Shown here: positions 16,188 through 26,086 of the stretch, piece by piece
Numbering within the stretch: position 1 is the first letter of the stretch
Layout of the letters: each line of letters begins with the position of its first letter
NCBI GenBank assembly: GCA_938743325.2
Contig: OW568885.1
Coordinates: forward strand, 558,001 to 622,000
Length of the DNA: 64,000 nucleotides
Direction of reading: 5' to 3'
Source of the DNA: Pycnococcus provasolii
Taxonomy: Eukaryota > Chlorophyta > Pseudoscourfieldiophyceae > Pseudoscourfieldiales > Pycnococcaceae
Position numbers and translations under genes: made by a program
The notes under the pieces: model-generated
The model's input: only the letters and a program-made list of their open reading frames with translations
The model's database searches: none
Told to the model about the DNA's origin: nothing

Positions 16188-19046
16188 CTAGCTCGGCGCA
16201 CCAAGGTACTGCGTAAGTTTGAGCAAGTCCGCGAACACACCTGCGGCTGTCACCTCGGCACCCGCACCAGGACCTCGCACAATCAAACTGCCACCCTGCG
16301 TGTATCGGGATGTCTGGAACTCGATGATGTTGTCACTGCCCTGAAGTGTGGTGAACGGATGTCCAGCCGGATATTTGCCCAGAGCCACGGAAGCCTTTCC
16401 GTTGCTCACGTCGGCAACTCCGACGAAGCGGAGCTTCTCACCCGCAGCCTCCGCCTCCGCAAGCTTTGCAGCCATCTCGTCGTCGTACTCGGGAAGTTTT
16501 GCCATGAAGTCGTCGACGGAGATGCTCGGATCTCGAAGCGGCTCTGGCACGAGGCTCTCGATGGGAACGTCGTCGAGCTCGATCATCATACCAGCCTCAC
16601 GCGCGAGCGTCACCACCTTTCGCGCAACGTCCGTTCCATTCAGATCCTCGCGCGGATCGGGCTCGGTGTACCCGTTGTCGCGAGCCTGCTTGACGACGTC
16701 GGAGAACTTCATGTCCGTCGTCCACGTGTTGAAGATGTACGAGAGCGTTCCACTGAAGATGCCCTCCACCTTCTGGATGCGGTCTCCTGTTTCCACGAGA
16801 CCCCTGAGCGTGGTGATGATTGGCAAGCCCGCACCCACAGTGCCCTCGCACAGGTAGTGCGTGTAGCTCTCTCGCTGCAGCCTGCGCACCTTGTTGTAGC
16901 GAGACAGCGGGCCGCTGTTCACCTTTTTGTTGGGAGTCACGATGTGGATGCCAGTCTGCAGCCACTTGACATAGAAGTCAGAAACCTCGTCGCTTGCCGT
17001 GCAGTCGACGACGACGGAGTTGGGAATGCCGTCGGAGTTGTTGCGAAGGTGGTTCGCAAAGGCGTCCATGTCAATCGGCTCGGCATTGTTCGCGTACTCA
17101 TCCTCCCAAGTGTCGAGGTTAATGCCAATGTCACCCGTCGACAACATCATCTTGCTGCTTCCGGCAATGGCAACGACACGAAGGTCGATGTTGAACTCGT
17201 CGAGCAGCTTCTCCTTCTGCTCGTTGATCTGGCTAAGCAGCACCTTGCCAATCAGACCAGGTCCCACGAGACCAACCGCGAGAGGCGTCTCGGACAGGAA
17301 GAAGCGCGCGTGCGCGGCTCGCAGGGCGCGCACGGAGTCATCCGACTTGACCACCACGGTCAGGTTGTACTCGCTTGAGCCCTGAGCGACGGCGACGACG
17401 TTCACGCTCGCCGTCGCGAGGGCGTTGAAGAGCGTGGCGAGCGTTCCATGACGCGCGCGCATCTCCTGTCCTACGGCTGCGAGGATGGTGCAGTTCTCGA
17501 CCACTTCCACACCCTCGACGCGTCCCTTCGCGATATGCTCCTTGAAGCAGTCCTCCACCGCCTTTTTGGCGGCATCCGCCTCGGCAGCCTTGACCGCGAA
17601 GCACAGGCTGTGCTCGCTAGACGCCTGCGAGATCATGATGACGTTCACCTTGGCGTCGCGCACGGCGTCGAAGAGCATTGCGGCGGTACCAGGCACGCCG
17701 ATAAGCCCGGTGCCCTCGACGTTGATGATCGACACGTCGTCAATCGTTGCGAAACCCTTCACCTGTGCACGGTCGGCGGCGTCGGGGAAGGTCTCCTCGT
17801 CATAGCTGCGACCCATGGAATCGCCAGGGCGCAAGAGATCCTTGGCATCCGAGATGACGGTGCCAGGTGCGTCGAGGTTGAAGAAGTTTCGCAGCACGAC
17901 AGGAATGTTGTACTTCATCGCCGGGAGCGTCGTCGCCGGGTGCAGCACGTTTGCTCCAAAGTAGCTCAGCTCCCAAGCCTCGTTGTACGACAGAGCGGGC
18001 AGGCAGACAGCCTCGCGCACCTTTCGCGGATCCGCACTGTACACGCCGTCGACATCCGTCCAGATGGTGATCATGCGGCTCTCGAATAGCGCGCCGAAGA
18101 TGGTGGCACTGTAGTCACTTCCGTTGCGCTTGAGCGTCGAGGGAACGCCGTTGGGCTTGCGCGCGATGAATCCCGTGGCGACGACGATTCCAGGAGCGCC
18201 GTCACGCTCTTCAAACCACGCGTCGAGTCGCTCGTTGGACACCTCGTACATGACGTTGGTGTTGCTGCCGCTGGGATTGATGGTGAGAATCTGGCGTGCA
18301 TCCAAGAAGTGCGCCTGCCCGCCGAGCTTCTTGATGGTGAGTGCCATCATCTGTGCCGTCCACAGCTCTCCGTGCCCGACGATGATGTCGCTGAAAGTCT
18401 CCGTGGACGTTCCCGCGATGCTGATCGCCTTGAGCGTGGACTCGATGTTGACGACATCCTCTCGCAGCTTCCCTATGAAGTCATTGTACTCGTCGCTGTC
18501 ACTGCCGAGCAGGTCGCCTGCGGTATCCTCGTGCTTCTTCTCGAGCGCCTTGAGGTCGTCGACGTACGTCTGGTCTCTTGACTCAGCCTTGGCGAGCGCG
18601 TTGAGCAGCAAGTCGGTCACCTTGGGCGACCCGTCACCTGGCGTGCCCATGGCGGAGACGACCATGACCATTCGCTCGCACGCGTCCGAAGCCTCGATGC
18701 TCATCATCTCCTTGGCAACGTTTCGGATACGTTCGGACGAGCCGACGCACGTTCCGCCGAACTTGTGCACCTCCCAGTCGTGTCCTCGCTTGAAGGTTGC
18801 GGACGATGCGCCCGACTTGGTCGGCGCGGTGGCTGCCGCCGCTCGCGTGGACGATCGAAGCGGCTGTGACGAGGCCTCGTTGGTCGTTCGCGGTGACGCC
18901 GCCGGCTTGAAGTGCTCGGGTGACGCTGACGAGGCCGCGACGGCGGGAAGAAGGCTGCGTCTGGCTGATCGCAATTTCAAGTTCCTTCCAGAGCGACCAC
19001 TGCTTTTAACACCACCCGCACTAACATGACGCGACTGAGTGAGCAT
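16188..19046 (-). CDS. AKHSDH: Bifunctional aspartokinase / homoserine dehydrogenase
   Basis: A 952-residue fusion that performs the first and third steps of the aspartate pathway to threonine, methionine and lysine: phosphorylation of aspartate, then NAD(P)H-dependent reduction of aspartate semialdehyde. The first ~88 residues are Arg/Ser/Ala-rich, consistent with a chloroplast transit peptide. The kinase begins at KFGGTCVGS (about 95-103) and continues through TDVDGVYSADPRKV. Two ACT-like regulatory segments (about 415-570) would bind an amino-acid effector, as threonine does in plant enzymes. The dehydrogenase Rossmann motif VGPGLIGKVLL is near 597, followed by VVDCTASDEVSDFY, the TPNKK motif and GTVGAGLPII. 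All expected parts are present without introns. Confidence 0.96.
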   Translation of the reverse strand: MLTQSRHVSAGGVKSSGRSGRNLKLRSARRSLLPAVAASSASPEHFKPAASPRTTNEASSQPLRSSTRAAAATAPTKSGASSATFKRGHDWEVHKFGGTCVGSSERIRNVAKEMMSIEASDACERMVMVVSAMGTPGDGSPKVTDLLLNALAKAESRDQTYVDDLKALEKKHEDTAGDLLGSDSDEYNDFIGKLREDVVNIESTLKAISIAGTSTETFSDIIVGHGELWTAQMMALTIKKLGGQAHFLDARQILTINPSGSNTNVMYEVSNERLDAWFEERDGAPGIVVATGFIARKPNGVPSTLKRNGSDYSATIFGALFESRMITIWTDVDGVYSADPRKVREAVCLPALSYNEAWELSYFGANVLHPATTLPAMKYNIPVVLRNFFNLDAPGTVISDAKDLLRPGDSMGRSYDEETFPDAADRAQVKGFATIDDVSIINVEGTGLIGVPGTAAMLFDAVRDAKVNVIMISQASSEHSLCFAVKAAEADAAKKAVEDCFKEHIAKGRVEGVEVVENCTILAAVGQEMRARHGTLATLFNALATASVNVVAVAQGSSEYNLTVVVKSDDSVRALRAAHARFFLSETPLAVGLVGPGLIGKVLLSQINEQKEKLLDEFNIDLRVVAIAGSSKMMLSTGDIGINLDTWEDEYANNAEPIDMDAFANHLRNNSDGIPNSVVVDCTASDEVSDFYVKWLQTGIHIVTPNKKVNSGPLSRYNKVRRLQRESYTHYLCEGTVGAGLPIITTLRGLVETGDRIQKVEGIFSGTLSYIFNTWTTDMKFSDVVKQARDNGYTEPDPREDLNGTDVARKVVTLAREAGMMIELDDVPIESLVPEPLRDPSISVDDFMAKLPEYDDEMAAKLAEAEAAGEKLRFVGVADVSNGKASVALGKYPAGHPFTTLQGSDNIIEFQTSRYTQGGSLIVRGPGAGAEVTAAGVFADLLKLTQYLGAPS

Positions 19047-19374
19047 TGTTATCGCAATGGTATAGCAATGCCAGCACGAGCCAGTCGAGGTGAAGTGAAC
19101 AGTCAGTCAGTCGCCACGCACACAGGAGTGCGAGAGGAGAGGAGAGGAGAGGGAGGAGGGAGGAGAGGGGCCGGGTCGGGTGAAGGGAGGTGTTTTTTGT
19201 GTGAGGGATTTGGGATTTGGTGCGATAAAAGGGGCACCAAGAAAATAGAAATCGCATCAGAGGGAAGGCAGGGAAGTGGATAACAAAAACGCCGAACTAC
19301 GATAAAGGTTTTACGTTTCCGCCGATGCCCGGATTCAGATCCCCTATTCGGGTGGTGCAATGTTCCAACAATAG

Positions 19375-20325
19375 GTGTCCCGAAGGGTATTCCCCGAACC
19401 AGGCGGGCGCGCAGGCGGCGGGAGGTCATTCCTTGCTCCCCTCCGTACGCTGTCGCCGACGCCCGAGAGGGTGGCTGACATGAGTGAGAAGTTGCGCGAA
19501 GTGATCAGCCGTGGACGCTTCCTCCACACCGAGGCTGACACTGTGCTCGGTCGGCTCGGATTCTTGGCAACTACCATGTTCTCGAAGGTAGGGCGAGCAG
19601 CCAACGCACCTCTGCGCATCGCGGCAAATGACCGTAGGAACTCAGATTGGAGTGCAGTGGTCAGGTGCCTCAATTTCATGATCATCATCCTTGAGACGGC
19701 AGGTGCGCGTCAAGTGGAGATCTTCCCTGCGGCGGTACGACGCTTTGCGCGGATCTACACAGACGCCTCGTTCAAGGGTCTCGGAGTCGTCATCCTGATT
19801 GGGGATCGCGCCTTCTGGACGTCGGTTCTAGTTGACGCCGCCCTGATGGATCGATGGTCTCTAACGGACATCGGAGGCCTCGAAGGACTCGCTGCTGTCT
19901 GTGGGCTCTGCTTCCTTGCGTCGGTCGCGCCTGACGTCCGCGACTTCGTCATATATGTTGACAACATGGAGGTGGCGTCGAACCTTGTTTCGGGATACTC
20001 CGACAGGGAGTGTCTAGTGTGCTTGATGCTGGAGTTTTACCTATTGGTTGCTGCGCGCCCTGGGCGCGTCTGGATTGAATGGGTGCCCACGGCTGCCAAC
20101 ATCTCGGACATCCCTTCCAGACACCCAGGTATCACATCACTCGTCGACTATGTGCAATCGCCTACGCTTAAGGCGATCTTTGCTGCAGACAACTTTGCTG
20201 ATTTTGTTTTTCCCACCCACTCCTCCCTGTGGACGGCTCTACCTCCCATGCTCCCAGTTCCTGCGAGTATGGGGGGGACCAGCCTTCACGATGGCGATGA
20301 AGGCGAACAGCCTGAGCCGTCGTGA
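19375..20325 (+). mobile_element. Retroelement relic, RNase H region (DIRS/Ngaro-like or Ty3-like)
   Basis: A 316-codon stretch that lacks an ATG start and contains an RNase H-like domain of a retroelement polymerase: IYTDASFKGLGVVIL, a GGLEGLAAV segment, VIYVDNMEVASNLVSG and a VPTAANISDIPSRHP tail carry the expected acidic positions in order. The helical segment before it resembles the connection region in DIRS-type and related polymerases. Only this part of an element is visible, so it is a broken fossil. The family assignment is uncertain. Age cannot be estimated without other copies. Confidence 0.6.
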
Positions 20326-21359
20326 CCACCTACCGGTCCTCGCTGAAGAGATCGGCCCGGCACTGGTTCATGAAATGTAAGGAAGTGTAACTATGTAGTT
20401 ACACGAAAAGTTAAAACACCGAGGGGCGTGGCCGCGGGCGCGCAGCGCCCGCCTGGGGGGAATAGCTTTTGGGCGACTTTTGGTGGTTGGTTTCCGTGCC
20501 TTGTTCTTCGCCATCGCCATCGTTTGGGAGGTGGTCATAGACTATGATCTTGCAGTCGACCTCGTGTGGTCTCGTGGGTGGGAGTGGGCGGCCACCTCGG
20601 ATCACAACAAAGCGTCGAATTGTCGAATGGTGTCGAAGGGGATCAATGGTGGGGGTGCTTTGTCCAGTTCGTCGTAAAAAAAATCAAACATAAAGTGCGC
20701 TCTCCCCATCGACAAGTGGCACTCCCCGTGGAGAGTCCAGACACTCTTGATTTCTCAAGAATTGGCCGGCGCCGCAAAGATTTCGAATACGGAAACTTTT
20801 TTGTACCATGCGCAAGGCTGGCTCATTGGCATGCCCACATTGAGGCGCACATGACGACCACGGCCCGAGGAAATATGTAGAGGTAGGCAAATACCATTCG
20901 CACAGCGAGAGTGCAAGGCGAGGTGAGACAGACTGAACTCAGACAGACAGCCGACAGGAAGTAATAAGGGTAACGAGAAACCAACCCCCATTCCCCAGCC
21001 ACCAGGGGAACGAACTGGAACGAACCCCCCCTCCCTCACCACTCCCTCACAGCTCCCTCATCACTCCCTTGCGGGGAGGGATACATTTTCCTCGAGGGCG
21101 ACGACCGAAGGCGAAGAAACAGCGAGGACTCGTAGGGACAAGAGGTGGATCCCCACCCACCCAACAAGGGAGAAGGGCGACCCCTGAGGGATGCGTAAGA
21201 AGTAAGTGAGGTGGGGAGGGCCTATTGTTGTTGTTGTTGCTTCTCCCTCTTCCCCCCCCTCTCCCCTCCCCTCCCCCTGCTTCCCCTGAGCTTGTTTCTT
21301 GTTTCTAGATCGCACCCGGCACCCGCTGCTCATTATTATTCCACTTTGTATCTTCATCT
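20326..21359. other. Intergenic region downstream of the retroelement relic, with two hairpins
   Basis: A 1.03-kb region. Two compact inverted repeats lie close together: an 8-bp stem with a 4-nt loop at 20385-20404 and a GC-rich 8-bp stem with a 3-nt loop at 20434-20452. Beyond 20900 the sequence is pyrimidine/purine-biased up to the BFR1-like gene start at 21360. No gene was recognised. Confidence 0.45.
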
Positions 21360-23092
21360 ATGGCGGCCGACTCCTTGACCGCGTCTGAAGTACCTCCGGC
21401 TGTGCCGGTGGCGGCTGAGTCCTCGTCATCCTTGCCATCGGATGTGCCGGTTCATGTGCCCTCTAAGCCTGCCGTGCGTCTGACGCGACTGGACAAGGTA
21501 TGTTTACCTTTGTGTTTGTGTTTTGTATTTTGTATTGTGTTGTTTTCTGCCGATCATTCGTGTTGGTTGATCGATTTTGTTTTTTCTTTTAGATTTTTGC
21601 TTGTTTGTTTGTCAGTATTTATTCCCGTCATAACGCTTAGCTAACGTCATCTCACACGTATCGACCGTCGATCAATCAAACATCTGTCGCGTTTGGCACA
21701 CAGCCTGACAAGGAGGAGTTCAACGAGCAGGTGGAAGCTCTGTACGCCAAGGTCAACAAGGCGCAGGGTCGACTCAACGAAATCTCGCGCCTCATTGACA
21801 ACAGAAAGAATGGACGCAAGGCTGCAGGCGCACCCTCGCAGGGAATCCGAAACAAACTCGTCGAGCTTCGGCAAGAGTTCAACACGACGCTGAACCAGAA
21901 GAAGGCGATCCGCGCGCAGCTCACGGCGGTTGAAAACGCACGAGAGGCGCTTCGGGAGGAGGCGAAGTCGTTCAAGCAGAAGCTGTCGTTCGTGAACGTC
22001 AAGCAGATCGACAGCGAAATTGCAAGCATCGAGAGCCACATCGCGCACAGCACGCTCAGCTTGGTCGAGGAGAAGAAGCTCGTGAATCAGATCAAGGAGC
22101 TTCGCAACAGCCGAGACTATGTCAAGGAGTACAACGAGAGGCTTGACAAGATGAACGAGGACGAGGGCCTGCGCAGCGAGTACCGCAAGCAGATTGGTGA
22201 GCTCGACACGAAGCTGAACGAGATCAAGGCGCAGGAGAACGAGCAGCGCTCCAAGCTCGACGAGGTCAAGTCCAAGGAGCAGGCGGCAGCCTCGGACATG
22301 CCGTCCCTTCTCGACGAGCGAAGCAAGCTGCAGGAGGAAATGCGCGCTGCACGTGACGCCGTGCGCGAGCTTCGCGGCGAGTTCAAGAAGAAGGAGGACG
22401 AGTACTACAACCGCGAGCGCGAAATTCGCAAGCAGCAGAAGGAGGAGTACGAAAAGCGCCGCGCGGAGCAGGCGGAAGAGCGCAAGCAGCGTGACGAGGA
22501 GCGACGCCGAAGGCAGCTCGAGAATGCGCCCGAGCCGCTGTACAAGGAAATCATGGCATGTGAGCAGCTCATCGCGTACATCGGAAAGGTGGACCCGCGA
22601 CCTTCCGCCGCGGCGTCTGAGAAGGCCGCCGCCGCCGAGCCCGCGCCCGCAGCTCCCACGCCGGAGACGATGGAAGGTGGCAAGAAGGGACAGGTGTTCC
22701 AGGTGCTAAAAAAGAACGACGACGACGATCTGGAGGGTGGGATGTTCGGCGGCATGGGTGGCGGGAAGAAGAAGAAGGGCAAGGCACCTAAGCCAGAGCC
22801 GACACTGGAGGAGAAGCTAAAGGCTAAGATGGGATCGCACAGCATGGACATTCTCGCGTCGTTTGCGCTCGTGAAGGTGACACCGCCACTCACGGTTGGC
22901 GACGCCGTGACGACTTCAGTTGAGGCGCTCAAGGCGCGCCTGGAGAGCTACAAGGCGAGGCAGATCAAGGAGAAGGAGAAGCGCCAGAAGATTATCGCCG
23001 AGGGTGGCGATCTGCCCGCTTCCGGCAACGTCAGTGCCAACCTCTCTGTCGAGGGCGACGACGTTAAGGTGGAGCTGACCGTGGCGCAGTAG
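21360..23092 (+). CDS. BFR1-like coiled-coil protein (one intron)
   Basis: Two exons, 21360-21497 and 21704-23092, joined in phase 0 across a 206-bp GTATGT...CAG intron, give 508 residues. Yeast Bfr1 is an mRNP- and ER-associated coiled-coil factor linked to secretion and nuclear segregation. The family signature is the block with IDSEIASIESHIAHSTLSL and then VEEKKLVNQIKELRNSRD. Heptad-rich coiled coil covers about residues 50-330, followed by a conserved ENAPEPLYKEIMACEQLIAY element, a Pro/Ala linker and a C-terminal domain. The intron is supported by consensus splice sites and by the continuous acidic-helical sequence across the junction (LTRLDK then PDKEEFNEQ). Function in algae is untested. 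Confidence 0.8.
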
Positions 23093-23444
23093 ACAATGGG
23101 TTGGGAAGATGATGTGATTTGAGAGGAGCGGTGTGGGTTTAGGAAATTCACTGCGACTTGGAGCGCGACAATAGAGAAGAGAAGGAAAACATACATAGAA
23201 GTCTATAAACGTACATGTTGCCTATTTTTTCTTGCGCGCGTCAATTACTTTTTTATGATTGATTCTTTAACACAAAAACAAAAACAAAAATTACAAATTC
23301 TCCCAGCGGTTGTTGCCACCACGGCTCAGTAAAGTGAGGTGCTGAAGTGAGAAGTTGAAAAAAGAAATGTTTTGAATGATTGAGTAAAACGAACTTTATA
23401 TATAATTATTGTTGGTTTTTGTCCCTAGCGGTTTCGACATTCAC
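23093..23444. other. Intergenic region between convergent genes
   Basis: A 352-bp, AT-richer gap holding the 3' ends of the BFR1-like and EF-hand-like genes. It contains an A/C simple stretch near 23270-23295 and no recognisable gene. Confidence 0.5.
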
Positions 23445-24926
23445 CTAAATCACAATCGGCTTCTCCATGCGCTCGAGCGTCGCATACAGAAATCGGCAGT
23501 AGTCCTCCTCATTCACCGAGAACGTGTACAAGTCAGCGAGCTCGAAGACGGCATCGAAAAATGAACTGAAGTTCATGCGTACCATGCCTCGGGAATCCTT
23601 CTTCCAGTCGTCCGCCGCCGCGTTTTTCGCCTGCCTTTCGCTCATCGCATCTTGCCCGAGAATGATGTACAGCTCTCTGCACATGAGCATGTAGTCAGCC
23701 TTCTCCATGAACCCGTCTGTGCGGTTGTCCTTCGCCTTCGCCCCCGTCAGTTTGCGCATCATCGCCAGTGCACCACCGGCCGTGGCTTGGTTGGACGCCT
23801 TCACGTTCTGCACAGCCTTGGCGAACTTCAAGTGGGAGGGTGTTTTCGGCGCCTCTGTGGGCATTTCCGCAGTTTCTTTCGCCTTGTTTTTGGAAAAAGA
23901 GGCTGTGAAGGACTTCGTGAAGGACACGAAGCCTCCGATGAAAGCCACCTTGTTCGCCACCGCCTTCATGCGCTTCAGCGCAGCTTTGTTGGTTTTGCCT
24001 GCGCCGCGCTTGCGCTGCGACATGCCCAGCTCCACCCACCACGCGAGCACAGCCTCTTTGATTTTCGGACTTCGCTGAAGGAGCACGCGCTGCATGCGCA
24101 CCTCCTTCGTCTCGAACGCGAGGTCCACCTGGTGCTGCAGAGGCACGTACTCCTCCACCTCGTTGGCCATTTTGAGCCCCTGCTTCTTGAGCGTCTGTCC
24201 CATATTCTCCGTCAGAACTTCCTCCTCCGTCTTATCCTTCGACGCAAGGCTCATGCGCACCTCCGGCCGCTCCTGCGTTGTGATGGTCACCGGCGAAACT
24301 TTGTTGGTTCCACTGAGCATGGAAAATATGCTTCGTATTCCTCGCACGATGCTCCACGTCTTCTTCTTCCTCTCCTCCTCCTCCTTTCTGGTCTCCTCCA
24401 CCTCCACCTCGTTCGCCGCTTCCACGAGCAGCTCGCCGGTCGCGACACGTGATTCGTTGACACCGTTAAGCTGCGCCTTAAGTCCGGTGGTGAGCGCGGC
24501 GTGCACGCGGTTGATGGTACGTATTTTATCGTTCGTGGTTCGCCAGAGGTTTAGCCTTTTCCTTCTTGGCGTTCCCGCTAGTCCCGCTCCCGTGGTCATG
24601 GCCATTTTGACACGGAACGAGTCGTCACTCTGCGACTTGTCGTGTGCGTCGACGAGTTGCCTTTTGATTCTCTTTTCGGACTCCTGCCTTTCGTACTCTT
24701 CGTCGTACTGTTCGTCTTCATTTTCGTCGACCGTCCACAGCGCGAACGACTGCTGTGTATTGAAGATCAGTCTTCGTCTGCTCCCCGAGTCCGACTCCGG
24801 CCCTTCGAGCGTCGACGACGGCGAGTCCTGCGAGTAGCTTCCTGCTGTGCCGCTGTTCCCATCGTTATCATCAAACGAAGGTTGAAGGTTCGCCACCACT
24901 TCAGAGGCACCTTCGGAGTCTGACAT
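23445..24926 (-). CDS. Unknown protein with C-terminal EF-hand-like module
   Basis: 493 residues from ATG 24926 (MSDSEGASEVV). The N-terminal third is acidic, Ser-rich and low complexity. A central basic helical part follows. The C-terminus (DDWKKDSRGMVRMNFSSFF, then DAVFELADLYTF and EEDYCRFLYATLERM) is a motif often seen in protist and flagellate proteins, where an EF-hand-like loop is followed by an FFDALFELAD helix. The loop keeps Asp, Asp, Ser, Gly in order (KKDSRG), but calcium binding is uncertain. No enzyme domain is visible. A cytoskeletal or ciliary scaffold role is a guess from similar architectures. Confidence 0.6.
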   Translation of the reverse strand: MSDSEGASEVVANLQPSFDDNDGNSGTAGSYSQDSPSSTLEGPESDSGSRRRLIFNTQQSFALWTVDENEDEQYDEEYERQESEKRIKRQLVDAHDKSQSDDSFRVKMAMTTGAGLAGTPRRKRLNLWRTTNDKIRTINRVHAALTTGLKAQLNGVNESRVATGELLVEAANEVEVEETRKEEEERKKKTWSIVRGIRSIFSMLSGTNKVSPVTITTQERPEVRMSLASKDKTEEEVLTENMGQTLKKQGLKMANEVEEYVPLQHQVDLAFETKEVRMQRVLLQRSPKIKEAVLAWWVELGMSQRKRGAGKTNKAALKRMKAVANKVAFIGGFVSFTKSFTASFSKNKAKETAEMPTEAPKTPSHLKFAKAVQNVKASNQATAGGALAMMRKLTGAKAKDNRTDGFMEKADYMLMCRELYIILGQDAMSERQAKNAAADDWKKDSRGMVRMNFSSFFDAVFELADLYTFSVNEEDYCRFLYATLERMEKPIVI

Positions 24927-26086
24927 GATTGATAATGACGTTATCGGAGGTGACACTTACAGTATTGTATGGGAACCTGTGAGTGTTGTGTGCAAGGAAG
25001 GCCTTGGAGTGGGGCTGTGGGGTGACGGGAGAACAGGCTGCCACATGTCGCGATCCCAGTTCTCACGCCTCCTGGGACGGGGACCCGCCTTTTCGGGCGC
25101 CCAACGGATCGGGGAACAGGCACATAGTGCTTAGTCTAGTGCCTCGAAGCCCACTACTTCCTATGTACTAGTACAAAAACTAGTATGTACAGTGTAAGTT
25201 GATCAAACCCCATAATATATGGCGATTCCCGTTATACGCCTCAGGTAACGCCGTTGAGCCGTCCCTTGGCCGTTTGGCTTGATTCTTGGTGCTAAAATTA
25301 GCTCATAAGTTGCTCTTATTGCCAGCACCAGCAGAATCAAACATTGCCTTGCGAGCTGACCTTGGGGCTTGCCCAAAGTTAGCCACTTAAACTCACTTAC
25401 AACGGGGAATTATAACGGGGAAATTTTCTAATCCTCTCCAAAGTCGGAAAAATTGGTCGGGGATCTATAATTGTGCGTGAAAAAATGACTTTTTCCTGAG
25501 AATTTTTTTTCACGGCACGCGTTGCCAGAGCGCTTCTTCACTCATGAGAGAAGTGCACTGCATAGCTGGTTTTTACAACCTTACCATCAGAACGTCCGTC
25601 GCAAAGACCCAGATCTTGGACTAGTACTATCGTAGTACAAATGGACTAACCTTAGTTAAGGGTAAGGAGCCCGACCTTCCTACTAACCCTAACCCTAACC
25701 CTAACGCTACTTGCTAACCCTAACCCTAACCCTAACCCTAACCGCCCCCTTTCCCTTTCCTTCCTTGTTTGATGTTTCCTTCTCGGGTTCTGGGATCCCA
25801 ATCATCCCCTCCACGGTAAACTATTCTCGTGGAGACTCGTGCTCGCTTTGTCGCTCCCTTCCCAGTTCCCTGTCTTTGTCTTTGTCGCTGAAACTCCGGG
25901 AGAGGGCTGGATTCCGTTTATTATCATTTCCTCCCTTCCCTTTCCTCTCCTCCCCGATCCTCCGTCGCTGGTTGGGGTCTTCCTGTCCCTCCCCGGGGCC
26001 CCGCGTCTTGCTTCGCCCTGCCCTCGAGGCTCGCATCTCATCTTGTACGGAAAAAACGCGTCTGTCTGTTTTTTTTCTCGATCCCA
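24927..26086. other. Intergenic region with interstitial telomeric repeats
   Basis: A 1.16-kb gap between divergent genes. The part at 25130-25200 has short inverted phrases (a CTAGTA-type hairpin). The part at 25210-25440 has imperfect inverted repeats (GATTCTTGGTGCT near 25281 against AGCACCAGCAGAATC near 25326) that could be an old MITE. Telomere-like repeats occur at 25683-25743. The rest, up to the transporter start, is C/T-rich and is probably leader sequence. Confidence 0.5.
25683..25743. repeat. Interstitial telomere-type repeat (CCCTAA)n
   Basis: Two blocks of near-perfect CCCTAA units (about 25683-25704 and 25714-25743) are separated by a 9-bp degenerate spacer. The unit equals the complement of TTAGGG. 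The block lies about 345 bp upstream of the nucleotide-sugar transporter start, inside a gene-rich region, so it is interstitial and not a chromosome end. Confidence 0.85.

Noticed and set aside
16359-17378. A 339-codon plus-strand frame over aspartokinase/homoserine dehydrogenase
   Set aside because: Antisense to an unbroken, motif-complete enzyme; composition typical of a reverse-complement shadow.
25683-25743. Chromosome end (true telomere)
   Set aside because: The CCCTAA block is short, interrupted and surrounded by ordinary genes on both sides; it is interstitial.
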